Source: Tubulanus polymorphus (taxonomy: Eukaryota > Nemertea > Palaeonemertea > Tubulaniformes > Tubulanidae). From it: DNA of 64,000 nt. Made by a program: the position numbers and the translations under genes. The notes below the pieces were generated by a model. That model made no database searches. It was not told where the DNA came from and was given only the letters and a program-made list of their open reading frames with translations. The DNA lies in assembly GCF_964204645.1 (NCBI RefSeq), contig NC_134029.1:10716850-10780849 (forward strand), given 5' to 3'. Shown here piece after piece: positions 9,706-20,506 of this stretch (the first letter of the stretch is position 1; each line of letters starts with the position of its first letter).

Positions 9706-9926
9706 TTATATGGGAGAAATATATTTTTGTTTTTCCAAATAATCAATAGTTAAATTAGATAAAGTAACTGCTAACGTTAATTTTAAAATATCATTTATAT
9801 CAAATCTATCAACATTAACACTTCCCATTTTGAATACTTTTTTAATACCATTGAATAACCAACAGTTCCAACTGATAGTAATGCGCCATTATATAATCCA
9901 GTTATTATCCACTTATTATCACTCAT
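9706..9926 (-). pseudogene. 73-aa small membrane protein, frameshifted
   Basis: Too broken for a long ORF. The copy C homologue (31031-31252) is intact with 73 residues: a Gly-rich hydrophobic N-terminal segment (LYNGALLSVGTVGYSMVF), then DINDILKLTLAVTLSNLTID. In copy A one T is missing near 9841, which shifts the frame after about 27 residues. The start is TAAATG with T7 and a 6-nt spacer. The upstream gene's stop is directly adjacent. Function unknown. Confidence 0.6.
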
Positions 9927-10283
9927 TTATTTATCAAAAAAATTACTATCTTCAAAATATTTAGTTATCTTATTTATGATTAATTCAACATTTATTTCAT
10001 TACTAGTTTCATTTGTATATATTTCAATTATTATTTTTTTAATATCATCGATGATAAAATCTTCATCTAATTCATAAAATCTTAAAAATTCTCTAATTAA
10101 ATTAGTAATCTTTTCTACATTTAACGTTTCTTTATCTATTGCTGTTTCATACTCAAATGTTGTTTCATTAGAAAATGCAATATTTTTAATATGTGTAATT
10201 ACATCATTAATGTTAAATTTCATTTCTTTCTCATGTTTAAAATCAAACCCAAAACATATACTCGGTCCAACAGTTATATTCAT
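9927..10283 (-). CDS. Small acidic Maverick protein, 118 aa
   Basis: Hydrophilic, acidic, probably all-helical, with no membrane segment and no recognised domain. The N-terminus MNITVGPSICFGFDF is kept in copy C (31253-31612), where the rest is frameshifted. It sits between the minor capsid gene and the 73-aa membrane protein and starts at TAAATG after T6 and a 7-nt spacer. I do not recognise a function. Confidence 0.5.
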   Translation of the reverse strand: MNITVGPSICFGFDFKHEKEMKFNINDVITHIKNIAFSNETTFEYETAIDKETLNVEKITNLIREFLRFYELDEDFIIDDIKKIIIEIYTNETSNEINVELIINKITKYFEDSNFFDK

Positions 10284-10299
10284 TTATATAATGAAAAAA

Positions 10300-11058
10300 T
10301 TACTCTCTACATCTTATTACTAATTCATAAATTACAGGAAAGTTATTCAAATCAATTAAATGTCCATTATGATTTCTTATTTCTAATTTAAAATTATTAA
10401 ATTTAGGAATGCAAGGTTTAAAATCACATTCAGTTCAATTATAATTTATTTGAGTTCCAAATTGTTTAACATTTTTCAGCGGTAAAATATTTAGTATACT
10501 AGAATTACAAATTGTTTCTTTAGTTGCTTCGAATGTTTTTGTAGGATCGATTAAATTGCAATAAATATAAAAGTGTGTAAAAGGTATTATATTTGAATTA
10601 CCATCTATGTTTCCTGTAACAGTATCTGGTGCAATTCCTAGCAATTTAGCTAATGGTTTTTTTACCATAAATGCATGTTGACTTTCATCATATACCTTTA
10701 TTTCAATTTTATTTGTGCTATCACTTTTTATAAATCTAATTAAAAATTTATCATCTCTTCTAATTTCCAACCGTGCTCTTCGATTAATTTCTTGAGCTAA
10801 TGTTTCTAAATTATATAATCCTGGTTTTAAAATTATATGAAACCATTTATCTATATTTCCAATATGAATTAAAAAAGTATTATCTTCAATAGTTTTATCC
10901 GATATATTATAAAAAGAATTACATAAACTTATATTAACTAATTTTAAATCAACACAATTCTTGAATTCTCTATCTAATTGTACTAGTAAATTATGAGATT
11001 TATAATTTGTAAGTTTTCTAGAATCAACAAATATTCTGTATTCTTTTAATTCCACGAT
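10300..11058 (-). pseudogene. Minor capsid (penton-like) protein, start lost and nonsense-split
   Basis: Expected to fill the fivefold vertices. Features of the family are an N-terminal YRIFVDSRKL, NSFYNIS, KPGLYNLETLAQEINRRA, AKLLGIAPD, YIYCNLID and SILNILP; the C-terminal part after the stop still reads KLEIRNHNGHLIDLNNFPV. Two lesions are visible: the presumed start ATG at 11056-11058 reads ATC (copy C has ATG), leaving only a GTG in frame, and an in-frame TGA at about 10435 cuts off the last 45 residues (copy C has TTA there). Upstream is still A+T-rich with TAA just before the lost start. Minor-capsid assignment is by motif pattern and context. Confidence 0.62.
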
Positions 11059-11072
11059 TTATTTTACATATT

Positions 11073-11426
11073 TTATTCGAAATCTATTTCATGGTGCCCT
11101 TTTTCATTCTTACCTTTGTATACGAAATAGAAATCTCCAGAACATAATTCTTCTAGATCTTCACTTGATAATCTATGAAATCTATCTGGTAAATATGTTC
11201 TGAATTTATATGTATTTCCTTTTAATCCTTCATATTCTAAGTGTATAACTAATTTATCTCCATAGTTATTAGTAACTGTATCAATATTTGTAATTAGATA
11301 TTTCTTATGGATTGTTAATTCTGTTAACTTTTTGAATTTATAATCTACAGATTTTACATTTGTGATATCTTTTATTCTATCTAGAAATAATTTGTTGTTC
11401 TCACTGTGTGTTTGTTTACTCTCCAT
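11073..11426 (-). CDS. Small putative OB-fold protein, 117 aa
   Basis: A beta-rich small protein: KKYLITNIDTVTNNYGDKLVIHLEYEG followed by a YLPDRFHRL motif. I associate this pattern (ligand-responsive strand pair, then LP-RF) with a small protein that travels with Maverick polymerases and looks like an OB fold, possibly single-strand DNA-binding; this is inference. It lies immediately downstream of PolB. In copy C no homologue is seen here; that space holds a zinc-ribbon gene on the other strand. Starts at TAAATG. Intact. Confidence 0.45.
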   Translation of the reverse strand: MESKQTHSENNKLFLDRIKDITNVKSVDYKFKKLTELTIHKKYLITNIDTVTNNYGDKLVIHLEYEGLKGNTYKFRTYLPDRFHRLSSEDLEELCSGDFYFVYKGKNEKGHHEIDFE

Positions 11427-11454
11427 TTATAATACATATTTTATTAAAATTTGA

Positions 11455-14400
11455 TTAACACGTTAGAATTCTTTTCATTATCTCGTTCTCTTTTGTTTCT
11501 TCTCTTTTAAATTTTAAGTATCCATCTAAATTACAACCATAAGCAACTGTATGAATTCCATCATCTAAAATATATCTTTTATCATCAAATGGGTTTAGAC
11601 TTATCTTTTCAATTTCTTCAATAAACATTTCATGATCTTCAGATCTTAAACATCTCATTTTATGTTTTCTAACTTCTTCATTGAATATACAATTGATGTA
11701 ATCTTTGAAATGAATATTCTTTTCTACTACACTTTTGGTTATTCCTTTTAACTTTTTAGCTTCATGAGTTTTAGTTTTATATGAATACATTTTAGATCTA
11801 ATACCTATGAACTCTATCATTTCTTCACCACCTAATTCATCTTTGAATTTACCGGGAACTTTTTTATTATCATTGCTAAACAATTCATGATCTTTAGGAT
11901 AGTTACTAAAATCAAAATGATGTTTTAATGTTTTTAAATCATCTGTTATGTTATCAGTTTTTATCTTTAATATGTAAGAATCTGTATTTTTTATGATAAA
12001 TGGAAATCCACAATTAAATGTACCATCTTCAGTTGTTAAATCATAAACATATTCTGTAGGATTGGATATTTCAAATAAATCTCTAGCTTCAGTTAGTTCA
12101 TTTTCTACATGCGTTAATTGAAATACATTTGGTTTATCCTTTCTAATATTAACTAACATATTAAATCCTAATGAATTGCATAATATATTTAATCCTGATA
12201 CAGCAACTTTTCCTTTTTGTGTCAAAGATATAGTTTTCTGTTTTGTATAGTTTTTTGAACCATCTGCAGCATAAAACCCAATGAAGAACCATTTTCTTAA
12301 ATCATATTTTGCATTTATTACATAATCTGGAACTATCTTTTCTTTTGTTGAAGTATTACTTTTCACTATTGCATGAATATAGAATTCATCATTATATTTA
12401 ATTGCAAAATCTTTAGTAGTATTCACATGTATTCTATAACATGGTGATGATTTCATATAATCCCCGATTCTAAATGTTTTATGTGAATAAACTTGTTCAC
12501 AGTATTTTTTAATTCTTTCTAATAATTTCAAATCTTGATTGCATAAATACCAACAATATTTAGTTCCACTAACATATTTATACACACCTGCTGAACCATC
12601 GCCCATAGAAAAATCCTTTGATAAAATATTCTTTTTCTTCCAATGTTTCGGGTTCTATATTATAAATATTATCAATTATTTTATCAAATGACATATGATT
12701 CATTCTTGGGTAAAATCTTCTATGTAATAATTTATCTCCAATTTTTATATCAGTTGGTTTTATTTCATCACCATTTTGTTTAATTAAACTATGATCTTCA
12801 GTAACATCAACAAATCCTAATTTAGTTCTAACTCTATAGATTTTCTTATTCGTTTTATGTCTAATTATATTCTTTAATTTCACCCATCCATTTTTTGTCG
12901 AAACATCCATTAATCCATTTATTTGTATTAATTCTTTTTCACCATACGAAATATAAAGTTCATTTTGTTTTGGAATTATTTCTGAAATTCTTCTAATTAA
13001 CATTTGATTATTATATTTTAAAAATATTGGGGTGTCAGCTGTAACAGAATCAAAATATAATATTTCTATATGTTTTTCTCCAAAAAGTGGTTGTAATACA
13101 TTATAATAGAATTCATACATTAGTAATTTTGATAATTCTAAAACTGAAGCGCCAACAGATTGGTTTATTAAATTTCATTGATGTTCTTCTCATTTTAACT
13201 GCAGCTAAATTTTCATCAAATATTCTGTTACCTATAAATTTAGGATATGTTTGTAAATGTCTAATTCTTTTACCATTACTAACTAACTCAATATCATTTC
13301 TATTTCTAATATTTTCACAAGTCTTACCATAGAATGCATTATTCATTAACTTGAAGAAATCTTTTTCGAAATCAGTTTTAGCTTCAGTTCTCTGTTTGGT
13401 GTTAAAATCTATATATTTTTCTAACCACTTAGATTGACTAAATGAAATATATCTATGTACTTTTTTTAGAATCATTCCTTGATTCAAATAAAACGTCAAC
13501 ATTCTATAATGTACCACATAATCATATTTATCTTCTTGAGTTACCATTAACTTTTCTGTATGAATATGATTTTCAGGTTTAATTCTTTTTTGATAACTTG
13601 ATAATTCTTCATGAGTTACGGTTTTATGTTCGGGGCAGTATGCTAGATTTCTAGATTTAAATTTAATATGTTCAGGATATTCCAAGTCTACAACAAAGAA
13701 GTAACCAGTATCTGAATCATCTGCAATATCTAGAATTCTTTTCTTCCAATCAAATTTGTCATTATTTTCATTCTGTAAAACTTCACTTAATTCAAATACT
13801 CCATAAGGTTGTGGTTCCATCATTGCCCAACCATACAAATTATTTGCATCTATATATAATAACTTATATCCGGGGTTATCATTTACATTGAAATATCTAT
13901 CACCTAATACACCTGAAACTCCTCCTCTTATAGATTTTTCAAATAATAATAATTGATCTATATTTGTTAACAAATCCATTTTTATATCTGTAAATTTTAA
14001 ACCACAATCCCAAGTTAAACCTGGACTAGAATAACAATGACAAGGATCAATATTAAAATATTTTAGGATTACATCTCTAAACCTTTCGAATATATTGGTT
14101 AATAATAATACATCTGATTTTAAATATATATCTACTAATTGCTTATGATTTATTATATTGAAATGATTCCAAATATTCAATGTTCTATTATATACTTCAT
14201 CTTTAACATATTCATTTTTTAATTCATCATAGAATTGTTCTTTCAATAATTCAGTTATGTTAAAATCATTATGTGATTTATAAAATGAATATGGAATTGC
14301 TCCTTTATATCTCATTAATTGAAAATCATCATTATTTGGATAGTGTTGTTTTAATATTTTTAATTCATCATCAACTAATGATTTTGATAAGTTATCTAAT

Positions 14401-16306
14401 GAACTATTTAAAAATCTATATGAATCTATAAATCTTAGACACCCAAATTGGAATGATATATAATTCTCAGATGTTTTAGCTAACATTCTAAATTTATAAG
14501 TTGGTATTTTATCTTTTGATCTATTTGAATTTAATCTTTCTGTTTCATTATTAATTTCTTCTATTTTATGGCATAACTGTTTGATGAATAAATGTGCATC
14601 ATATCCTGATAGATTATGAAATATAACTGGTACAAAATTAATTTTCTTAGCTTGTAAGTTACAATTCTCATGTGCAGCGCCTCTAAACTTTCCGTTCAAA
14701 TGATCATGGTCTCTTACTTTTTTATCTTTATAATTAAATATCTTTTCACAATAATAACATTTATCTGCAAACGCAAATGCTTCTTTATCTTCTTCTGTCA
14801 TTATAATTTCTATATTTTTATTTAACTTTTCATTAAATTTTATTTCATATTCAATTAATGTCACAAAAATGATTGATAACATTTTCATTTCTGTAATGAT
14901 AATATTCACTTTTAATTAGTTCTGGATAATCAGATTTAATATATAACCCGAAAGCTGCAGCTGATTGATGAATCTTTTTAATAGTATTTGTTTTTGGTGG
15001 TTCATCTGAAAAATCATTTTCATTAGAATTTAATTTCTTTCTTTTATAATATATTTCTTTTCTATCTTGATCAGTTAATTCTTTATTTAATGATTCAAAA
15101 TCTCCATATCTTACAAATGGTACTTTATTTTTGTAATCATATTTTTTGAATTCTAATATTTTATCTTTTTCATTTGGTAAAACTAATTTACAATAATCAT
15201 GATTTTCACATAATTGTTTATGATTTAATAATGTACTTTCATTACTGAATCTATGTAAACATTTTCTACAAAGATATATTTTATGGTGATCATTTTCTGA
15301 TTTAAAAAATAAATCTATTTGTGATTTGTGATCTATGTGTAATATCTTCTGTTGGATGTAAACAACTTATTATAGCCCATAGAAAACATTTATCATCTTC
15401 ATTTTGTACATTTATTACAGTATTAGTTTTAAATGGTAGTTTAATATAACTCGATGCTTCAATATCTGGTTCTTTATAATATGATACATTATTTTCATCA
15501 ATTGGTTTTGATTTAGTTAACTTATTATATTTTGTGTTATAAACATGTAAAGTCATAAATATTATTTCATCAAATATTAAACCAGATCCTTCAAAATATT
15601 TCACTTCAATTTTAGTTTTTACTTCATTATAACATTTATCTAATTTTTCATCTATATGTTGTTTAGATATAATATGTTGTGAATGGGAATTTATATTATA
15701 TATTGGTTTATCTTCAGATTTTATAAACTTTACTTTAACTGATATACTAATTTTAGGATATTCAACATCAGTAATTATTTTTATAATATTTTTCATATTT
15801 TCTAAATGTTTTTTATTTTCTTCTAATGTTTTTCCTTTATGAAATTTAAACTCGATAGCTGCTGGACCAATATCACTTTTAAATGCTTCGGTTATCTCTA
15901 TATCTTTTTTGTTATCCAATGAATTAATATATTTTCTTACATCTTCCATGTATGGTCTTTTATTGTTTAATTTATTTTTTATGCTTTTAATTGTCTTCTG
16001 TTTCTTATCATTATCTTTATCAAAATAATCTTCACCTAAAATATTATTATTCTTATTTCTAATATAACTTTTATATTTTAAATGTTCTTTATAATATCTT
16101 TTATCACTGAATGATTGATTACATGTATCACATTTGTATGTTTCTTTTTCATTCTTTAATTCATCTAATTTAGTTTCTAATATATCATCTTCATATTCTA
16201 GTTTCAATTTATTCTCTAAATGTGTTTTAGTTTTATTGTGTCTTGCTTTTTGGGATTTATCTATATTGATATTACATGTTGGGCAGTAGTACTTATTTGC
16301 TTCCAT
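11455..16306 (-). pseudogene. Protein-primed family B DNA polymerase interrupted by an intein; several frameshifts
   Basis: Replicates the element. The N-terminal region (334 aa) has two C2H2-like fingers, then INVQNEDDKCFLWAIISCLHP. An out-of-frame deletion of roughly 100 codons follows at about 15330, judged against copy C. Next come exonuclease motifs (FVRYGDFES, VIFHNLSGYDAH, YLKSDVLLL), DHDHLNGKFRGAAH, palm motif A (DANNLYGW), motif B (KLMNNAFYGK) and motif C (YFD..TDS), the last split by the intein at 11986-13048. The C-terminus has KFKDELGG, GIRSKMYS and DDKRYILDDG, typical of this family. Frameshifts: the 15302-14909 region, about 13145 after motif B, and one inside the intein. The start is AAAATG, unlike the TAAATG of neighbours. 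Confidence 0.92.
11986..13048 (-). other. Intein with LAGLIDADG homing endonuclease in PolB motif C
   Basis: An in-frame insert of about 354 residues splits YFD from TDS of the catalytic YxDTDS. The N-terminal block is SVTADTPI (nucleophile Ser1), block B is VTEDHSL (TxxH), block F is VYDLTTEDGTFNCG, the terminal Asn is in FIIKN, and Thr is the +1 residue. Between lie two dodecapeptide motifs: the first around GFF..MGDGSAG, the second FFIGFYAADGS. The penultimate residue is Lys, not the usual His. One extra base at about 12600 breaks the frame inside the first endonuclease motif. Insertion at this polymerase site is established for archaeal and giant-virus PolB. The length is normal for an intein with endonuclease. 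Confidence 0.93.
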
Positions 16307-16519
16307 TTTAATATCAAATTTTTTGTTAAAATTGATTTTAGAAGTTCAATGATTTATATCATGTATTATTTCAATCACACTTTACTAACACTTTTAATGT
16401 TTAAAAATCTAACTCATACAAATATGAATATTGAAATAATGTTGTAAATATATACTTTTATATTGAATAATCTGTCAATTTAAATGTTATTCATTTACAT
16501 GAATATTTTAAGAGTGATA

Positions 16520-16913
16520 GGGGTAATGGGCTTTCATATCAAAGGTTGAATGGTCGAGTTCATTAAAAACAAATATTAAAAGTAATTTAAAACTATAATA
16601 TATTTTCATAACCGTGTGTATTTCAGTTGAATAATAGAATAATTATTATTATTAAAATATATTTGATTATATGAATTTGTGTATTGTAAATAAATCAATT
16701 GGTCGCGGAGCGGAGCGGTAGCGAAGTGGAGCGACCAACTGATTTAATACAATATGCTTTTAAAATTTGAATTATTAATATCTTAGAATAAATATTTAGT
16801 TATAATATAAAATACACACGGTTATGAAAATATATTATAGTTTTAAATTACATTTAATATTTGTTTTTAATGAGCTCGACCTTTCGACCTTTGGTATGAA
16901 AGCCCATTACCCC
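16520..16913. repeat. Foldback (palindromic) element
   Basis: About 105-bp inverted arms (GGGGTAATGGGCTTTCATA.. and its complement) flank a second inner inverted repeat around 16680-16755. The centre is GC-rich with GCGGAGCGGAGCGG-type repeats. ATA flanks both sides. It has no coding capacity. A related arm end (CGACCTCTCGACCTCTGG) recurs at about 41646-41690. Confidence 0.8.
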
Positions 16914-17146
16914 ATATTACTCATAGCGTAAAATTCCTGGGGCCGGTTTCATAGACATGGAATAAATTTATTCCCTGATATCAAATCACTAATCCCAGGG
17001 ATCAAATTTAGTACTAGGGAAATTTCTGTTTCATAGACGTGGATGTTTTTATTCCCTAGCAATAAGTAGCTTATTCCTAGCGGCAAATTTGATACCTAGC
17101 CACAGCTAGGTATCAAATTATATTCCTTAGCATCAAAATTAACAAA

Positions 17147-19050
17147 ATGGCCGATGAAATGTTCATTCGTCAACGAAAAATAAAAGAATATCGCCGCTTG
17201 GACCATCCTTTTAATGTTTATGAGGCTAATGAAATCCTTGAACGATTCCGTTTCACGCCAGAGACTATTTTGGTAATTACACGACTTATAGCTAGAAGAC
17301 TTACAAAGTTAACGGAAAGAGGAATGCCAATATCACCCATTTGGCAGGTTATGATCGCTTTGCGATTCTATGCGACTGGATCAATTTTATCCGTAATTGG
17401 AGACACATCTGGAGTGTCAAAAGCCTCCGTTTCAAGAATCATAACTAACGTTACAGAAGCACTGAACGAGCTAGTCCCTGTATTCGTCAGATGGCCCACT
17501 ACTGATGCCGAACGTCGAGAAGTAAACCAAGGCTTTCAAGCTCTTGCGGGTTTCCCAGCAGTCATAGGATGTATAGACTGCACTCATATTCGTATACAAA
17601 GACCCCATGAACATGAAGCTGATTACGTTAACCGTAAAGGTTATCATCAATTAATGTGCAAGCAGTCTGTAATCATAAAGGTACAGAGCCTTTTTATTTC
17701 TACGTTCTTACCTTATCATTATATTATTCCACAGATCGAAAATACCGGTAATCCAAATGATGAAATGTTTTAACCTTATCATGACTCTGCCTGTATGTAA
17801 CTAACAATTTGTTTGAACAAAATTGTACCAAATCCGGGTACCTAATACTTTCTTAGTTGAAATCAGTGCAAAACAATATTATTGATTTATCTGTTGGCCT
17901 ACTTCAATCAGCTGGTCGATTGCTCATGTTTGGGAGAATAGCTTAATTAGTTAAAAATGCGTGTTTTTTAATAGCCTTAGGTCATATAGGCCTATCAAAC
18001 AGTATAATCAAGAGGGAACGTGGGTATAACCCCAGAGAATTTCCAAAATTACATCTTTCTAGAGATGATATCCAAGCCACTCCTGGCCAAAGATTTTTGG
18101 ATCCGCATCTGAAATAAGCGTTTTTTTGATGTGAATTGAATTATTTTTTCTGGTTCTTGTTATAGACCAATCATTTTTCAATCTAAGATCATTGTTTTTA
18201 GGTATATTTACTAATTTGTCAGCGAAATGGCCTGGGGCAACTCATGATTCACACATTTTTCGAACCTCCGGAATTGGACAGTAAGTTTTGAAGATTTATT
18301 TAATTTCTATTCTTGACTAAAGTTATGGATTTGATTCTATAATATCTTTTAAATGTGTTTGGGGTTTTAAACTTACAATTTTTTGATTTTGTTAAAACTC
18401 AAATTTTTAGCAGAATATAAACCATATTCTATGTTTGAAATACATCAAATCATATCTATATAATAGATTTTATTAATCAATATTCAACTTAGCTTCTTTG
18501 AAAATTTACAAAACAGCTGTGATGGGAAAGTGGCGGCGAAATAATAAGAGCCAAAATGGGAATAGATAAGGGGCGAAACCGGAATAAACCATTCAATACG
18601 CCTAGTTAGATTATTAATAGTTAATATTTTAAACGTTGTAGGTATCTCGAAATGAATCATCACGCTATCAACGGTGTTTTGTTGGCGGACAGTGGCTATG
18701 CCTTGCGACCATATATGATGACACCATATTTCCGTCCCGTGGGTCGCAGCCAAGAGCGCTTTAATAGGTCACATACTGGAACGCGAGTATCCATCGAACA
18801 ATCATTTGGAGTCTTGAAGAGACGATTCATGTGTCTGCACAATGAAATGAGGATGAAGCCTGAGAAAGTGTGCAAAATTGTAGCCGCCTGTGTTGTTCTA
18901 CACAACATTGCAAAACTCCGTAATGAGCCTTTCGAGGATGTTAGATTGGCCAATGAAAATGGTGCACCCGAACAACTTCACTTTGAAGCCCAAGACGATC
19001 TGGCAGGTGCTGATGTGCGAAATCGTATTACAGAACAATATTTCAATTAG
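17147..19050 (+). CDS. Harbinger DDE transposase, three exons
   Basis: Catalyses cut-and-paste of the element. Exon 1 (17147 to about 17680) has the helix-turn-helix-like GDTSGVSKASVSRI and the first catalytic Asp in IGCIDCTHI. It ends near IIK at a GT donor. Exon 2 (about 18201-18282) encodes the KWPGATHDSHIFR segment and ends at a GTAAGT donor. Exon 3 (about 18642-19050) has LLADSGY (second Asp) and VSIEQSFGVLKRRF (Glu). The frame is intact within exons, so this gene might have been active recently. Exon borders are read by eye. Confidence 0.85.
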
Positions 19051-19152
19051 TGATAGTGAATACAAGCATTGTCAGCAGGGAACTCTAGGAGACAGTCTGA
19101 AACGTTTTTCTATTTCAACTATTCGATGAATGGATTTAGGCTAAAAAAAATT

Positions 19153-19339
19153 GATACCTTGTTTCTCCGCTCTGCTGAGCTTAAATGTTGACCCGGCCGG
19201 CCGCCTATCTACCCTATACATTACTTTTTTTAAAAATCGTGATCAATTTTACCAGAACAGACCCTATAGAAATGAACTGTTTACAAATTTTATCAAATTT
19301 TACAAAAATGACCCGGCCGCTGCGGAGAAACAAGGTATC
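19153..19339. repeat. 187-bp MITE nested in the Harbinger element
   Basis: Perfect 18-bp inverted ends: GATACCTTGTTTCTCCGC at 19153-19170 and its complement at 19322-19339. The ends are also linked by a repeated GACCCGGCCG motif. It is non-coding and lies just 3' of the transposase gene. Confidence 0.75.
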
Positions 19340-19660
19340 ATTTTTGTTTAGCCTTAATTTCTCATCTTTTGAATTTGTGTGTATAGTAGGTTTTTTTTAT
19401 CTCATAAATTTTATTCATTCTCCACGTCTGAGACTGGCTATTCTAAAATGCAACAGTACGAAAGCCTTTTTGAATATTCAATGTTCAATGTTCTGAATTT
19501 TATTTTCAAAATTTTAAAACTAACTTAACTTTAATAAAAGTAAATTTAAAAAAAATTATTGAAATGATTATGAAATTAATTTGAAAAACATATTAATATT
19601 ACAATTTAATTGCTTTCATATATTGCAATCACTTTTCCACGAATTTAGCAATTTTCAAGT

Positions 19661-20506
19661 CTAAAACGACGATTTTTTACTGTAGTACTCCGTTTCCGCC
19701 TTCATCTTTTTCATTTCCACGTCCAACTTTTCAATTTTTTTATCCAGACACATGCACTGGCGTTGATAAACGTCTTGTTGTGTAAACGCCTTCCGTTTTC
19801 TTTCTTTTCGGGCACTTTGTATCCTCCCTGAAATAAGATGATACCGATATGCATCATAAAAAATAAATAAACTATTTCTACAGATCTACGGTGGGTTTTT
19901 TCATTTGTTCTCCCAATAATCTCGACTTTATAAAAGCAATAGCCAAGGGCCTACGATTATATTTAGAAATGCATTAGCCTAACATGGTTTGAGCCTATTT
20001 TGAGTGAAAATTCGCAATTGATAAACTAAGAAAATGAAAACTTACCAACGAGAGAATCATCTAGTATCACTGGCGCCAGGCTTTCCACACCACCACCGGG
20101 GATACCGTTCCAAGAAGGATTTCCACTGAAGAGCTCTATGATTCTCTCATCCGTCTCTGAGATGTTATTAGGTTGGGGTCCACCTCCTGTCTGTTTGCTA
20201 TCTTTCGCGTGGGTTATTGACTTTTTCTTAGCCTCTGCTTGCATCGTTTTCATTTCAATTCGATGTCGTTCACCTCCCTCCGACAAACCCCAATACTATT
20301 TACTGCATCAGTATTTGTTCTCCAGACCTCTTGCTTTGATTTAGCCTAATCGTCACATCATTATTCAACGTTGATCGCAATAATGAGGCATTCTCGGAAC
20401 ACAGCTCCAAAATTATGCTGATTTCTTTCTGGGAGAAATTTGTGCCTCTCTTCCTCGATTTTGCAGGAAGAGGAGCTTTATTTTCAACATTCATCTTGTC
20501 ATTCAT
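19661..20506 (-). CDS. Harbinger Myb/SANT-like DNA-binding protein, two exons
   Basis: The second standard Harbinger protein, which helps the transposase bind the ends. The N-terminal region has RKRGTNFSQKEISIILEL (SANT-like helix), and the next has TGGGPQPNNIS..DERIIELFSG. A GT donor lies near 20036 and an acceptor CAG near 19832. The last exon (19661-19831) is a Lys/Glu-rich coiled coil (CLDKKIEKLDVEMKKMK). The frame changes once around 20290-20310, so either a further small intron or an indel is present. Myb assignment is by motif and by context. Confidence 0.7.

Larger units (their letters stand above)
1..16519 (+). mobile_element. Maverick/Polinton element, copy A
   Basis: A virus-like DNA transposon of about 16.4 kb, much more A+T-rich than the DNA to its right. 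It carries the core Maverick set: chromodomain integrase, A32/FtsK-HerA-like packaging ATPase, MCP, penton-like minor capsid protein and protein-primed family B polymerase. Integrase and ATPase run rightward and everything else runs leftward, meeting at 2904-3311. The left end matches the inverted end of copy B. The polymerase-side terminal repeat is not recognisable: 16307-16519 is A+T-rich and non-coding, and a foldback element abuts it. No Ulp1-like protease gene was recognised. Several genes carry stops or frameshifts, so this copy is not autonomous as read. Confidence 0.93.
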
